Assembly: GCF_006874645.1 (NCBI RefSeq)
Contig: NZ_CP030082.1
Location: 3,534,001-3,598,000 of the forward strand
Direction of reading: 5' to 3'
DNA length: 64,000 bases
Source of the DNA: Bdellovibrio sp. ZAP7
GTDB taxonomy: Bacteria > Bdellovibrionota > Bdellovibrionia > Bdellovibrionales > Bdellovibrionaceae
Shown here: positions 7,190 through 16,800 of the stretch, one piece after another
Layout of the letters: every line of letters begins with the position of its first letter
Numbering within the stretch: the first letter of the stretch is position 1
Made by a program: the position numbers and the translations under genes
The notes under the pieces: generated by a model
What the model was told of the DNA's origin: nothing
Databases searched by the model: none
Seen by the model: only the letters and a program-made list of their open reading frames with translations

Positions 7190-8368
7190 ATGAAAAGAAT
7201 CGAACGTTTGTTATTCACGATAATCTTCTTGGTGAGCAGTGTTACCACGGCTCAAGAGGGAACTACTTATCGTCAGTACATCGTTCAGCCAGGTGACACT
7301 CTTTCAAATATCGCAGATCGAATTCGTGGTGGCCATACTTACGGCCAAGACGAAAACCTGGCTCGCCTGTTGAAACTAAATCCGTCGTTGAAAGACTACC
7401 ATTCTATTTTTGTCGGGCAAGTGATCTTGGTTCCAATTCGTGACTTGAGAAGTGTGGCGAGTGATGAAAGCTCGGCAGCTTCCGTTGCAGTGGCTTCGGC
7501 AACGGTGACACCTTCGTCAATTGCAACATCGGTTGCTCCAGCAGCAAAAGCGGAAGTAACACCAGCAACTCCGGTTGCTGCTCCTGCCGTTGCGGCACAG
7601 TCACCAGCACCTACTCCGACGATAACTCCTACATCTATACCTGCAAAATCACTGGCCCCTGCGGAACCTCCGATAAGCGGTGCGAAAGATGACGAAGACG
7701 AAGTGACCCATCGCTTTGAAATAAAAGCGGGATATCAGATTTCAACTCTTTCTGCCGAGGACAATGTCACTCATTCAAAAGCGGATCTTAATACGGATCA
7801 CGATTTGACGGCTTCAATTGGCTGGTCACAACAATGGATGGACAAGTTTAAAACTTTGTTCTCGTTTTCTTTGCGAAATCTTGCGTTCCAACCTTCGACG
7901 AATTCTTCTAAAACCATTGTCAATGATTCTAAAACTCTTTATGGCTTAAACTTTGGTGGACATTATTTGCTAACCGATGGAATGGCTGTGGGTCTGTCAG
8001 CTGGATACGGTCAGGAACTTTATCTACACGGTCTCACGACAACTTCCGTGTCTATCGATACCGCGAATGTTTCTTCTTTCGGTGCCTCTTTGGATTATCA
8101 AATATTTAAAAAGAAATCCACGTCTGTGGGTTTTTTGGTATCTGGTAGCTATTTAAGTGGGACTTCCACAGATACTTATACTATCGACGGCGGCAGTCTT
8201 TACAAAGGTCTTTTGTACATCCGCAGAGATAAAAATGGACGCCTTCTTTCTTTTGAAGTCGGTGTTCAACAAAGAAATCAAAATACATCTGTATCGGATC
8301 TTTCTGAAACCAACGTTTTTGGCAATGTGATTTACGGTTTTGATCTCTTCAACGAGGAGAAGAAGTAA
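7190..8368 (+). CDS. LysM-domain protein with C-terminal outer-membrane barrel
   Basis: 392 residues from the ATG at 7190, chosen because MKRIERLLFTIIFLVSSVTTAQ is a good signal peptide; starts at 7118 or 7169 would bury it. A LysM peptidoglycan-binding domain occupies about 28-80 (YIVQPGDTLSNIADRI...LNPSL...IFVGQVILVP). Then come an Ala/Pro/Thr linker (about 85-165) and, from about 172, amphipathic strands ending in a plausible barrel strand (FGNVIYGFDLF). It may tie the outer membrane to the wall. Its stop overlaps the start of the giant lipoprotein gene by one base, so the two are probably made together. Confidence 0.85.
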   Translation: MKRIERLLFTIIFLVSSVTTAQEGTTYRQYIVQPGDTLSNIADRIRGGHTYGQDENLARLLKLNPSLKDYHSIFVGQVILVPIRDLRSVASDESSAASVAVASATVTPSSIATSVAPAAKAEVTPATPVAAPAVAAQSPAPTPTITPTSIPAKSLAPAEPPISGAKDDEDEVTHRFEIKAGYQISTLSAEDNVTHSKADLNTDHDLTASIGWSQQWMDKFKTLFSFSLRNLAFQPSTNSSKTIVNDSKTLYGLNFGGHYLLTDGMAVGLSAGYGQELYLHGLTTTSVSIDTANVSSFGASLDYQIFKKKSTSVGFLVSGSYLSGTSTDTYTIDGGSLYKGLLYIRRDKNGRLLSFEVGVQQRNQNTSVSDLSETNVFGNVIYGFDLFNEEKK

Positions 8369-11300
8369 TGATGAAGCTTCTTCTTAGCCTTATTGCTGTT
8401 ATCTCTTTCACCGCCTGTAACAAAAAAGGCTCAAGCATTGAAAGTGGATTTCTTGCGGGAGTTTCCATATCCGCAGGCGCAAGTACGATCACGCTTTCGT
8501 CTTCTTCGATTCTTTCTGGTAATTCAACGACAGTGACTCTGACAACCAGAGATTCTGAGGGGAATATCTTCCACATTCCAGGAAGCAATCCCAATATTCA
8601 ATTCAGCACTTCTGGTGGTACAAGTACGGGTATATTCAGTGCCGTTACGAACAATAATGACGGAACTTACGTTTCAACATTCAGTGGATCTCTATCGGGA
8701 ACAGAAACTGTCATCACAGCTTCTGTTGATGGCGTTGAACTTGAAACAAAAACTGCAAAAGTGACCGTTCTTCCAGCAAACTACTCGCTTGCGAACTCTT
8801 ATGTTACTTTGTCTGCGACAACCGTGGCTTCACGTTCAACAATCACAGCAACATTCCACGCGATGGATGCTTCCAACAATCCAATCACCAATGGCGGAAT
8901 GAACGTTGTTTTCGGAATTGATAGCGGTACTAGCACAGGTACTTTTGCGACAACCACAGATAATGGTGATGGGACATATACTTCGATTTTCACAGGTAAA
9001 CTTGTCGGTACGGCCGCTGCAATTAAAGCATCCGTGGCAGGTCTTGCAATAACCAGCACGCTTCCGACTGTCACGGTAACTCCAGGCACGGCTACGGTGA
9101 TTGCCGTTAATGCCGGAAATTCTCAATCGGCGATCGTCAATAATGCTTTAGGTTCGTCCTTAAAAGTCAAAGTCACGGATGCCGAAGGCAATGCAGTTCC
9201 TTCAGTGCAAGTGGATTGGACCACGACAGGCAACTCTGCTTTGGGTGCAGCATCTGACAATACCGATTCAAGCGGTATCAGTACCAATACTCTGACACTG
9301 GGTACAGTCACTGGTAGCTATACAGTGACTGCAAAAATTCACGGTACGACGACGACCACAACCTTTAGTGCGACAGCGACACCGGGTGCAATTAATAATT
9401 TCTTGTTATCGGGTGTGCCTGCTAATGCAACGGCCGGAACTGCTTTTAATACAACGGTGACGGCTCGTGACTCTTATAACAATGTAAAAACTGATTACAC
9501 TGGGACTGTTCAATTCACTTCATCTGATTCGAACTCCCCGACCCTGCCAGGGAACTACACTTTCGTAAGTGGAGACGCGGGAGTTAAGCAATTCTCTTTC
9601 AATTTAAAAACCACAGGAAATCAAACGATCACAGTCACACAAAGCGGTGGCTCACCGACAGTAACCTCATCTGCGATTTCCGTTTCCGCGGCAAGTATTT
9701 ATCAGCTGATCTATATCGCAAATCCAACGAATACAGTTGCGGGCAATACTATTTCCACCGTGACTATTAGAGCAGTGGACGTTTATGCGAATACAATTTC
9801 ATCCTTTAATGGAAATGTGACTGTCGCCATTGGGACGAACGCAGGCTCTGGCACATTAAGCGGAACCAAGGTTGTTGCCGCAAGCTCAGGGACAGCTACA
9901 TTCTCTGATTTATCGATCGAAAAATCTGGAACTGGTTATACACTATCTGCAACAGCATCGGGAGTTTCCGCGGCGGTTTCAAGTAGTTTCAATATAACAC
10001 CTGACTCCCCCGCAAGCATTGCGGTTTCCAGTGGGAATAATCAATCAGCAACTATCAGCACCGCACTGGGTGCAAACTTAGTTGCGGTTGTAAAAGACAC
10101 CTATGGCAATATCGTTCCGAGTGTCACAGTTAACTGGAGTACAACAGCAGGAACGTTGGGTTCTGCAAGCAGTAACACGAATTCATCCGGCTTTGCTTCA
10201 AATTCTTTGACACTTTCTTCGACGACGGGCGCGCACACAGTTACCGTTTCGATTCCAAGTACAGCTTTCTCGGCTACATTCACTGCCACAGCGACGAATG
10301 GTCCTGCAAGTCAGCTAAGCTTCTCCACTCAGCCTGTCGGCGGCGTTACTCCAGGAACGGCGTTAGCAACTCAACCCGTTGTCAGAATTCTTGATGCCAG
10401 TGGAAATTTGGTCACCACGGGAGCAGATGCGACCGCCACGGTGTCTTTGGCGTTAACGACGGGAACTGGTTCATTGGGGGGTACGACGTCTTTGAGTGCT
10501 GTGGGTGGTGTCGCGACATTTACTAACGTAAATGTTAGTACTTACGGAACTGGCAAAATTGTCACGGCAACAAAATCCGGAACGATGATGTCTGGCGGTA
10601 CGGGTTCCATTTCTTTGGCTTCAAACAGTTTCGATATCACTCAAAGTGCTCCCACGACATTTACAATTTCCAGTGTTGCCGTGGTGGAGGCAGACAAACT
10701 GCGTGTGACGTGGGGCTCCTCTACGAACGCGAACAGTTACACAGTAAAATATGGAACTTCTGCAGGAAATTATACAACCACTGCTTCCACTTCTGCGACT
10801 TCGCCATTTGATATCACGGGTCTTACTGGTGGTACGACTTACTATATCATGGTGACGGCGGTTAATACTGCTACATCAGTTGATGCTACGTCAGAGGCCA
10901 TGGGTATCCCGATCAGTGCATTCACTTTGACTTCGTTAACTCCAGGTGTGGGCAGCTCTTCTTTAGTTTTCGCCAGTGCAGCAGGTGCTACGACTTATGA
11001 TGTTCTCTATGATACCTCTTCACATACTGCGAGTCAGACATATGCCTCCACAAATGCAAGCGTCACCTCGCCAGCAACAACTTCCAGCTTATCAACTGGA
11101 ACGACATACTATTACCGAGTGCGCGCAAACAACTCATTTGGCTCTTTGGTCTCTACTAATGAATTGTCAGGTGCAGTTTATCAAAACTTCACATTGAATA
11201 TTCCATTCACCGCGGGTTCTGAAGCGAACTACAGCATCAGCAATTCAACAACGTCGTCATTGACTGGGGGATCCGCAATCCTGAAACAAACCCCGCTGAC

Positions 11301-13572
11301 GGACAGTTCTTCCTCTGAATTTACGGCTTCTACGCTGACAGATTTACAATGGGATTCCACGTTGGGCGCTGTTCGCCTGAATGCGACAGGTAACAACGTG
11401 GCTGCTCTGGATAGCACCTGGACGCCGCAATGGAATAGCGTTGTCGCCTATTGGAAATTAGATAACAACTTTAATGATTCTGTTGGTTCGTATACCGCGA
11501 CTAACAATGGCTCCGTTCCATTCGCGACACCTGGCCGTATTGGATCACATTCTGCTACCTTCAGCACAACGAGTACATACGGTAGCGTCGCAGCGGGACC
11601 GGATTTGAGTGGCTCCTTTACCATTTCTGCTTGGGTCTACCCAACTGGCGCTGGCAGCTCCTTTAGAACTATTGCTTCCTATGGAAATAGTTCCGGCAAT
11701 AATACCGGATGGTACTTGCAGTATACAAATGCCGGCTATGTCCGCTTCCAGTTTAGCAACACGAATGATACTTTAAGTCCATACGCTTATCTCGGTGTCG
11801 ACAGAAATAAATGGGTTCACATCGTTGCAACTTATGACAGTGCGACCAAATCAAGAACAATTTATAGAAATGGTCTTCGTATGAACGGCTCCACAGCCAC
11901 TACGAATATTACGACGGTAAATGGCGCATTTAAAATCGGCGTTGACTATGACACCACCGGCCCATGGCTTGGCAACATAGATGATATAGCTGTTTGGAAT
12001 ACCGCTCTGACAACTGCGGAAGTTTCCGCACTTTATAATCACCAAGCAGGTACATATGCGGGTAAAATTACTTCTCGGGTCATGGATGCACAGGCATACA
12101 ATTCTACAGACACTTCTTGGCTGACACTTTCGGCAAAAACGACTGTGCCATTCTATAAAGAAGTTCCAAGTTCCTCAGAGGCCGCAAACTACTCAGCTGG
12201 TGTAGGTACATTACATACTGGCTTAAAAGCAATCTGGCACTTTAATGAATCTTCGTGGCCTCATTCGGCGAATGACGTTGTTGATTCCTCTGGAAATGCC
12301 AATCACGGAACCAGTTATGGTAACGCTCGTATTTATACAACGGGCTTGGGAAAATTCGGCAACACTGGTTCCTGGAATGCCTCGGGCGACTATGTCGTAG
12401 CCACTGCCAGCAGCAATTTCATTGCCACTGACAACCAACCTTTTTCAATCAGTGCATGGATATATCCAAATGCCATTGGCAACACGGGCGCGACGACTAT
12501 TGATAATCGCATTGTGACAATTCATCGTGGCAGCTCAGCGGGAGCATCGATCGCATTAGGATTAGGTTTAAGTAATAAGCTTATGCTTTATAGCTATAAC
12601 AATGGTGGAACAGAATTAAATCTCGCTTCCACGGCAACTCTCAGTCTATGGCAATGGAGTTTAGTTACAGCCACATTCGATGGAACTTGTGTGCAACTTT
12701 ATATCAATAGCGTAGCAACCGGATCTTGCACGAATACTTATGTCAATGCGGGCGGATCCTATGGTTTAAGAATCGGTAACCACGACACGACGACTTTATT
12801 CTTCCGTGGCTATATGGATGAAGTGGGAGTTTGGTCTAAGGCCTTATCTGCGAATGAAATAAAAGAAATGTATCGCCGCTTCAACAACCGCATTCGTTAC
12901 CAAGTTCGCAGCTGCTCTACGAATGATTGTTCAGACCAGGCGGCAGCTACTAATTCTGGTTGGAAAGGCCCAGATAACTCTGGCAGTACTTTCTTCTCAG
13001 AACTTTTCAATACAAGCACAAACACTGTCGGCGGAGCGATCTTAGGTACGTCTCCGACGATGACATTTGCAAACTTTGCGGGCCTGTCGGTTGCTTCGAC
13101 TCGTTACTTCCAATATCGCGCGTTCTTTGACAACGAAGACACTGCGAACAACTGTACTTACAACTCTGCAGCCGCTCCATGTTCTCCAGAATTAAAAAGT
13201 ATTACGGTAGGAGCGAATCGTTATGATTCCACAGCTCCGACTTATACGGCGACCGGCGCATCCGTTACTTCTGCTTACCAAGTTTTAGATGGCAGTGGAT
13301 TCACTGAGACTTTAGGTGCGAATGGTTGTTCTGCCGGAGCTAAGTATGCTTTGAGTGCAGATGGATCAACGTTCTATTATTATGATGGCTCTGCATGGTC
13401 TGCTTCGTCAGATTATTCAACCGCAAGTTCGGCTGCGCAGATCAATGCTGGTTTAAGTACTTTCGCTGCAACAGCAGGTACAGGAACTTTGCGCGTAAAA
13501 GCGTTCCTAAAGTCTTCGAACACGTCTCAATGTGAGATCGATAATCTCTCTATCACCGGAAAAAAATATTAA
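8368..13572 (+). CDS. Giant surface lipoprotein with Ig-like, fibronectin III-like and two LamG-like domains
   Basis: 1734 residues. A lipoprotein signal (SFTAC, Cys17, followed by Asn) directs it to the outer membrane. From about 35 to 770 are some seven or eight beta-sandwich repeats of the Big_1/invasin type, recognised by recurring VTVRDxxGN-like strands (KVTDAEGNAVPSVQVDWTT, VVKDTYGNIVPSVTVNWST). Two fibronectin III-like units follow (about 770-930; TVKYGTSAGNY, GLTGGTTYYIMVTAVN). Two LamG/concanavalin-like domains begin near 1024 (VAYWKLDNNFNDS) and 1287 (AIWHFNESSW), each ending in the IDDIAVWNTAL / MDEVGVWSKAL strand typical of LamG_3. It is likely an adhesin or glycan-binding surface protein. 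Confidence 0.9.
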   Translation: MMKLLLSLIAVISFTACNKKGSSIESGFLAGVSISAGASTITLSSSSILSGNSTTVTLTTRDSEGNIFHIPGSNPNIQFSTSGGTSTGIFSAVTNNNDGTYVSTFSGSLSGTETVITASVDGVELETKTAKVTVLPANYSLANSYVTLSATTVASRSTITATFHAMDASNNPITNGGMNVVFGIDSGTSTGTFATTTDNGDGTYTSIFTGKLVGTAAAIKASVAGLAITSTLPTVTVTPGTATVIAVNAGNSQSAIVNNALGSSLKVKVTDAEGNAVPSVQVDWTTTGNSALGAASDNTDSSGISTNTLTLGTVTGSYTVTAKIHGTTTTTTFSATATPGAINNFLLSGVPANATAGTAFNTTVTARDSYNNVKTDYTGTVQFTSSDSNSPTLPGNYTFVSGDAGVKQFSFNLKTTGNQTITVTQSGGSPTVTSSAISVSAASIYQLIYIANPTNTVAGNTISTVTIRAVDVYANTISSFNGNVTVAIGTNAGSGTLSGTKVVAASSGTATFSDLSIEKSGTGYTLSATASGVSAAVSSSFNITPDSPASIAVSSGNNQSATISTALGANLVAVVKDTYGNIVPSVTVNWSTTAGTLGSASSNTNSSGFASNSLTLSSTTGAHTVTVSIPSTAFSATFTATATNGPASQLSFSTQPVGGVTPGTALATQPVVRILDASGNLVTTGADATATVSLALTTGTGSLGGTTSLSAVGGVATFTNVNVSTYGTGKIVTATKSGTMMSGGTGSISLASNSFDITQSAPTTFTISSVAVVEADKLRVTWGSSTNANSYTVKYGTSAGNYTTTASTSATSPFDITGLTGGTTYYIMVTAVNTATSVDATSEAMGIPISAFTLTSLTPGVGSSSLVFASAAGATTYDVLYDTSSHTASQTYASTNASVTSPATTSSLSTGTTYYYRVRANNSFGSLVSTNELSGAVYQNFTLNIPFTAGSEANYSISNSTTSSLTGGSAILKQTPLTDSSSSEFTASTLTDLQWDSTLGAVRLNATGNNVAALDSTWTPQWNSVVAYWKLDNNFNDSVGSYTATNNGSVPFATPGRIGSHSATFSTTSTYGSVAAGPDLSGSFTISAWVYPTGAGSSFRTIASYGNSSGNNTGWYLQYTNAGYVRFQFSNTNDTLSPYAYLGVDRNKWVHIVATYDSATKSRTIYRNGLRMNGSTATTNITTVNGAFKIGVDYDTTGPWLGNIDDIAVWNTALTTAEVSALYNHQAGTYAGKITSRVMDAQAYNSTDTSWLTLSAKTTVPFYKEVPSSSEAANYSAGVGTLHTGLKAIWHFNESSWPHSANDVVDSSGNANHGTSYGNARIYTTGLGKFGNTGSWNASGDYVVATASSNFIATDNQPFSISAWIYPNAIGNTGATTIDNRIVTIHRGSSAGASIALGLGLSNKLMLYSYNNGGTELNLASTATLSLWQWSLVTATFDGTCVQLYINSVATGSCTNTYVNAGGSYGLRIGNHDTTTLFFRGYMDEVGVWSKALSANEIKEMYRRFNNRIRYQVRSCSTNDCSDQAAATNSGWKGPDNSGSTFFSELFNTSTNTVGGAILGTSPTMTFANFAGLSVASTRYFQYRAFFDNEDTANNCTYNSAAAPCSPELKSITVGANRYDSTAPTYTATGASVTSAYQVLDGSGFTETLGANGCSAGAKYALSADGSTFYYYDGSAWSASSDYSTASSAAQINAGLSTFAATAGTGTLRVKAFLKSSNTSQCEIDNLSITGKKY

Positions 13573-13604
13573 TCTAAAAAATCCCGTCTCCCCTTCTCTA
13601 AGGG

Positions 13605-13770
13605 AACGAGGAGATCCGACTCGGGCTCGGCGAGCCGGGGATGGATAAGCAGCGACCTCCGTGGGCGCATGGATGCGCGCACCCGCCAAAGGCGGGCCAC
13701 GGTGAGCCACGACGGCGTGTCGCGGATTAGCCAGCACAGGATCGACGAGACCGAGTCGGATCTCTTCGTT
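13605..13770. repeat. Two-headed hairpin repeat, copy 1
   Basis: A GC-rich element between the giant lipoprotein gene and smpB. An imperfect outer stem (from 13605, AACGAGGAGATCCGACTCGG, pairing with its near-complement ending at 13770) leads to a three-way junction. There CCGTGG (13659-13664) pairs with CCACGG (13697-13702) and encloses two head hairpins: GCGCAT-GG-ATGCGC (13665-13678) and CCCGCC-AAA-GGCGGG (13682-13696), joined by GCA. A small third hairpin (CACG/CGTG) follows. The outer arm includes the smpB stop codon. A second copy lies at 21691-21900. Confidence 0.75.
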
Positions 13771-14227
13771 ACCTTTCGCGGCGTACGGATTGGCGGAGTT
13801 GGCTTTCGACGTCGCGTTTTTTGATGGATTCACGCTTGTCGTGGGTTTTTTTACCCTTAACAAGAGCGATCTCTAGTTTCGCGCGGCCGTTTTTGAAATA
13901 GATTTTCAAAGGTACACAGGAATAACCTTTTTCGGCCAAAGCTCCTGCGATTTCATCAAGCTCTTTACGATTCATCAAAAGCTTACGCAGGCGTTCTGGA
14001 ACGTGGTTATTGTAGCTGGAAGCTTTGTATTCAGCGATATGCGCATTCTGCAGGAAAGCTTCGTTGCCACGGAAAGTGATATAGGAATCCTTAAGCTGCA
14101 CGTCTTTCGCGCGCAGGGATTTCACTTCGCTTCCCATAAGCATAAGACCCGCCTCGAACGTTTCTACGATCGTATAATCGAAGCGTGCTTTTTTGTTTTC
14201 CTGAATAATCAGAATTTTTTCGCTCAT
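13769..14227 (-). CDS. smpB: SmpB, tmRNA-binding protein of trans-translation
   Basis: 152 residues, the normal SmpB length. The body shows the family's OB-fold pattern: NKKARFDYTIVETFEAGLMLMGSEVKSLR, DSYITFRGNEAFLQNAHIAEY and the basic C-terminal tail (GKKTHDKRESIKKRDVESQLRQSVRRER) that enters the decoding centre. With tmRNA it rescues stalled ribosomes. It is the last gene of a minus-strand run with rsmA (2-base gap) and tsaD upstream. Its stop codon lies in the arm of the structured repeat at 13605-13770. The ssrA gene itself is not seen in this window. Confidence 0.97.
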   Translation of the reverse strand: MSEKILIIQENKKARFDYTIVETFEAGLMLMGSEVKSLRAKDVQLKDSYITFRGNEAFLQNAHIAEYKASSYNNHVPERLRKLLMNRKELDEIAGALAEKGYSCVPLKIYFKNGRAKLEIALVKGKKTHDKRESIKKRDVESQLRQSVRRER

Positions 14228-14229
14228 TC

Positions 14230-15054
14230 TTACTCAAATCCAAACTTGTGATAAAGCTTAACGAACTGCGCGGGACTTAATTCCTCGGCGCGCGCTGTTT
14301 CAGGGAACCCCAATTCCTTGATCCACTCTATCAGTTGTTCTTGAGTTACATTTCTTTGACCCAAAATACCAGCCAAATTTTTCTTCAAAAGCTTGCGTCG
14401 CTGGGCAAAGGCCATCTTAACGAAGGTCAGGAAAGATTTATGGTTTTTAACGTCACTTGTAATGCGGGTGAAACCCAGAACGCGGCTGGCCACTTTCGGA
14501 GGAGGAGCAAAATCTCCAGGGCCGGCTTCGGAAACAATATGTATGTTCCAAAAGGTCTGTGCAATCACACTTAACAGACCATAATGATCATCGCGTGCCG
14601 GTGCTTTGATTCTTTGGGCGACTTCTTTTTGGAACATCAACACCATGTGGGCCACACCGTGATCTTCCATGGAGCGTTCGATCACGATGCTGGAAGAAAT
14701 CTGATATGGCAGGTTGCTGACGAAAACCAATTTCTTGTCACTGAAAAACTGTGACCAATCCATGCGTAAAGCATCTTGTTCATGAACCGTGAGACCTTTA
14801 CTGCGCCAGTAAGCCGCGATCTCGCGATCGAGCTCAATCACCTGCATCGGAACATTCATTTCCAAAAGCAGATCCGTCAAGGCACCGGGACCAGGTCCCA
14901 CCTCAACCATGACTTCCGGTTGAAAGGCTTTCACCTGATCGATGATGCGATTGATGACCGTATCACTGACAAGAAAATTTTGACCAAGAGATTTTTTGGC
15001 TTCGATACCCAGTTGTTCCTGGGCTTTTTTTAAACGTTCGCGAGCGTAACTCAT
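14230..15054 (-). CDS. rsmA: RsmA/KsgA, 16S rRNA adenine N6-dimethyltransferase
   Basis: 274 residues. Family motifs are clear: KKSLGQNFLVSD at the N-terminus, motif I VEVGPGPGALTDLLL, the acidic IELDRE, and catalytic motif IV NLPYQISSSI. It dimethylates two adjacent adenines near the 3' end of 16S rRNA during small-subunit assembly. Its start overlaps the tsaD stop by 4 bases, so translation is coupled. The C-terminal helical domain (RRKLLKKNLAG...ELGFPETARAEELSPAQFVKLY) is complete. Confidence 0.97.
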   Translation of the reverse strand: MSYARERLKKAQEQLGIEAKKSLGQNFLVSDTVINRIIDQVKAFQPEVMVEVGPGPGALTDLLLEMNVPMQVIELDREIAAYWRSKGLTVHEQDALRMDWSQFFSDKKLVFVSNLPYQISSSIVIERSMEDHGVAHMVLMFQKEVAQRIKAPARDDHYGLLSVIAQTFWNIHIVSEAGPGDFAPPPKVASRVLGFTRITSDVKNHKSFLTFVKMAFAQRRKLLKKNLAGILGQRNVTQEQLIEWIKELGFPETARAEELSPAQFVKLYHKFGFE

Positions 15055-16088
15055 TTGAAATCCGATTGAAGAGCTTGAGGAGATGGACCCAAATCAATTT
15101 GTGAAGTTTCACCGCGAGCCATACGAAGTGCACCGACATAACCAATCATGGCGGCATTATCCGTACAATATCTCAAAGGTGGAACAACCAAACGCAAACC
15201 TTTTTTCGCAGCCCATTCTTCAGCACGGGCACGAAGACGCGAGTTCGCACTCACACCGCCCGTCAGAATCACTCGTTTCGCTTTGTAAACTTTGGCTGCG
15301 CGATCCAATTTAGCAATAAGCACATCAACAATCGCTTCCTGGAAAGAAGCGCACAGATCCGGCAATTGTGCCTTCACTTGTTCAGGTCCTAATTGCTGAA
15401 GCATTCTTTGACCTGAAGATTTCAGACCCGAGAAACTCATATCGAAAGTGTCATCGTGAATCATACTGCGAGGAAATTCAAAGGCGTGCGGATTTCCCTG
15501 TTTCGCCGTTTGATCAACCTTCACTCCACCTGGGAATCCCAGGCCCGCCATTTTCGCAAACTTATCAAAGCACTCACCAGCTGCATCGTCTTTCGTAGCA
15601 CCCAGCACGCGGTATTCACCCAAAGCTGTGATGTGATAAAGACTGGTGTGACCACCACTGATAGCAAGTCCCACATACGGATAATCAAAATCTTCAGGCG
15701 GAGCATACTGCGCATCTTTCAAAAAAGGCGCGAGCAAATGTCCTTCCAGGTGATTCACACCCAAGAACGGAAGATGTTTTGCTTGAGCCAAAGATTTTGC
15801 CGTTACCAAACCCACGATCAAAGCGCCGACCAATCCCGGGCGATTCGTTACCGAAATACCTTGGATATCAGACCAGTTCATGTTGGCTTTTTTAAAGGCT
15901 TCCTCGATCAGTGGAATCAGGGCGATGGAATGATTGCGAGCTGCGATTTCAGGAACCACGCCGCCGTAGGCTTCGTGTTCCAGATCTTGAGAAGCGGAAA
16001 CCACAGAATGCACCCAGCCGCTACGATCGACGATCGCAACTGAGGTGTCATCACAACTGGTTTCTATCGCTAATACTCTTTCAATCAC
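15051..16088 (-). CDS. tsaD: TsaD, tRNA N6-threonylcarbamoyladenosine transferase
   Basis: 345 residues. It starts with MIERVLAIETSCDDTSVAIVD and carries the metal-binding NHLEGH (His113, His117) and VILTGGVSANSRLR near the C-terminus, all diagnostic of the Kae1/TsaD ASKHA ATPase. With TsaB and TsaE it installs t6A37 on ANN-decoding tRNAs; those partners are not in this window. It lies 7 bases downstream of the ybgF-like gene and overlaps rsmA, placing RNA-modification genes in the pal operon. Confidence 0.97.
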   Translation of the reverse strand: MIERVLAIETSCDDTSVAIVDRSGWVHSVVSASQDLEHEAYGGVVPEIAARNHSIALIPLIEEAFKKANMNWSDIQGISVTNRPGLVGALIVGLVTAKSLAQAKHLPFLGVNHLEGHLLAPFLKDAQYAPPEDFDYPYVGLAISGGHTSLYHITALGEYRVLGATKDDAAGECFDKFAKMAGLGFPGGVKVDQTAKQGNPHAFEFPRSMIHDDTFDMSFSGLKSSGQRMLQQLGPEQVKAQLPDLCASFQEAIVDVLIAKLDRAAKVYKAKRVILTGGVSANSRLRARAEEWAAKKGLRLVVPPLRYCTDNAAMIGYVGALRMARGETSQIDLGPSPQALQSDFK

Positions 16089-16095
16089 TTGGCTC

Positions 16096-16800
16096 TTATT
16101 TTAAACCCTTCAAACGAATCTTAGCACGACGAGCTTCATCTGACTTAGGAAATTTGCTTAAAACCTCATCAAAAAAGGTTTTAGCTTCCTCTTTCATGCC
16201 CAATTCCTGGAAGGAAACGCCGATTTTGTAGGTTGCATCGGCAAAGTGAGAACCTTTCGGAGACTCATCACGGTATTTTTGGAAACTCAAGATCGCCTGC
16301 TTCCACTCTTTTTTATTGAATTGTTCCTGGCCGATTTCGTAACCGCTCTTTTTGGAGCGCTCGGCTTTTTCGGCAGCTTTTTCCGCAGCGGCTTTCTCGG
16401 CAGCAGCCGTAGCTGCAGCTTCAGCAGCCTGGCGGCTGGCGTTCATTGCATTTACTTGAGCGTTTAATGCGTAAACTTGTTTTTCTAGGTTCGTGAAACC
16501 CTCTTGCAACAAATCGATCTTTTTATTCAAAGCTTCGTTTTGTTGTTGAGTGTTTTTAAGTTGTTTTTCAAGGTTGTTGTTTTGCAGGTTGTTTTCAACC
16601 ACATCAATACGGCCATTCATTGCGCGCATCTGCTCTTCCATATCGGAGAAGCGATTGCCCGCATCAGCAGTCTGACGTTGCATTGTCGATACTTGTTGTT
16701 GATAGACTTGGCGTTGTTCATTGTCGCGAACATCATTACGAGTTTGCAGACAGCCGGTCATGAATACAGAAATAGCAGCCAAGGTCACAAGTAACTTCAT
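16096..16800 (-). CDS. ybgF: YbgF/CpoB-like lipoprotein with coiled coil and TPR repeats
   Basis: 234 residues. Lipobox FMTGC gives an acylated Cys17, unlike the soluble periplasmic CpoB of E. coli. Residues 20-135 are a Gln/Asn-rich coiled coil (trimerisation region), then an Ala/Glu/Lys stretch, then two or three TPR units (GYEIGQEQFNKKEWKQAILSFQKYRDESPKGSHFADATYKIGVSFQELGMKEEAKTFFDEVLSKFPKSDEA is the typical TPR_6 pattern). Together with pal it belongs to the Tol-Pal envelope system that constricts the outer membrane at division. It overlaps the upstream small lipoprotein gene by 4 bases. Confidence 0.85.
   Translation of the reverse strand: MKLLVTLAAISVFMTGCLQTRNDVRDNEQRQVYQQQVSTMQRQTADAGNRFSDMEEQMRAMNGRIDVVENNLQNNNLEKQLKNTQQQNEALNKKIDLLQEGFTNLEKQVYALNAQVNAMNASRQAAEAAATAAAEKAAAEKAAEKAERSKKSGYEIGQEQFNKKEWKQAILSFQKYRDESPKGSHFADATYKIGVSFQELGMKEEAKTFFDEVLSKFPKSDEARRAKIRLKGLK

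Noticed and set aside
13573..13768. tmRNA (ssrA) next to smpB
   Set aside because: The region folds well but lacks the tRNA-like ends and the tag-reading frame of ssrA; it matches the repeat at 21.7 kb instead.
13507..13863. Open frames crossing the structured repeat near smpB
   Set aside because: The Pro/Arg/Ala-rich peptides come from reading the GC-rich palindrome; they overlap smpB and the giant lipoprotein gene.
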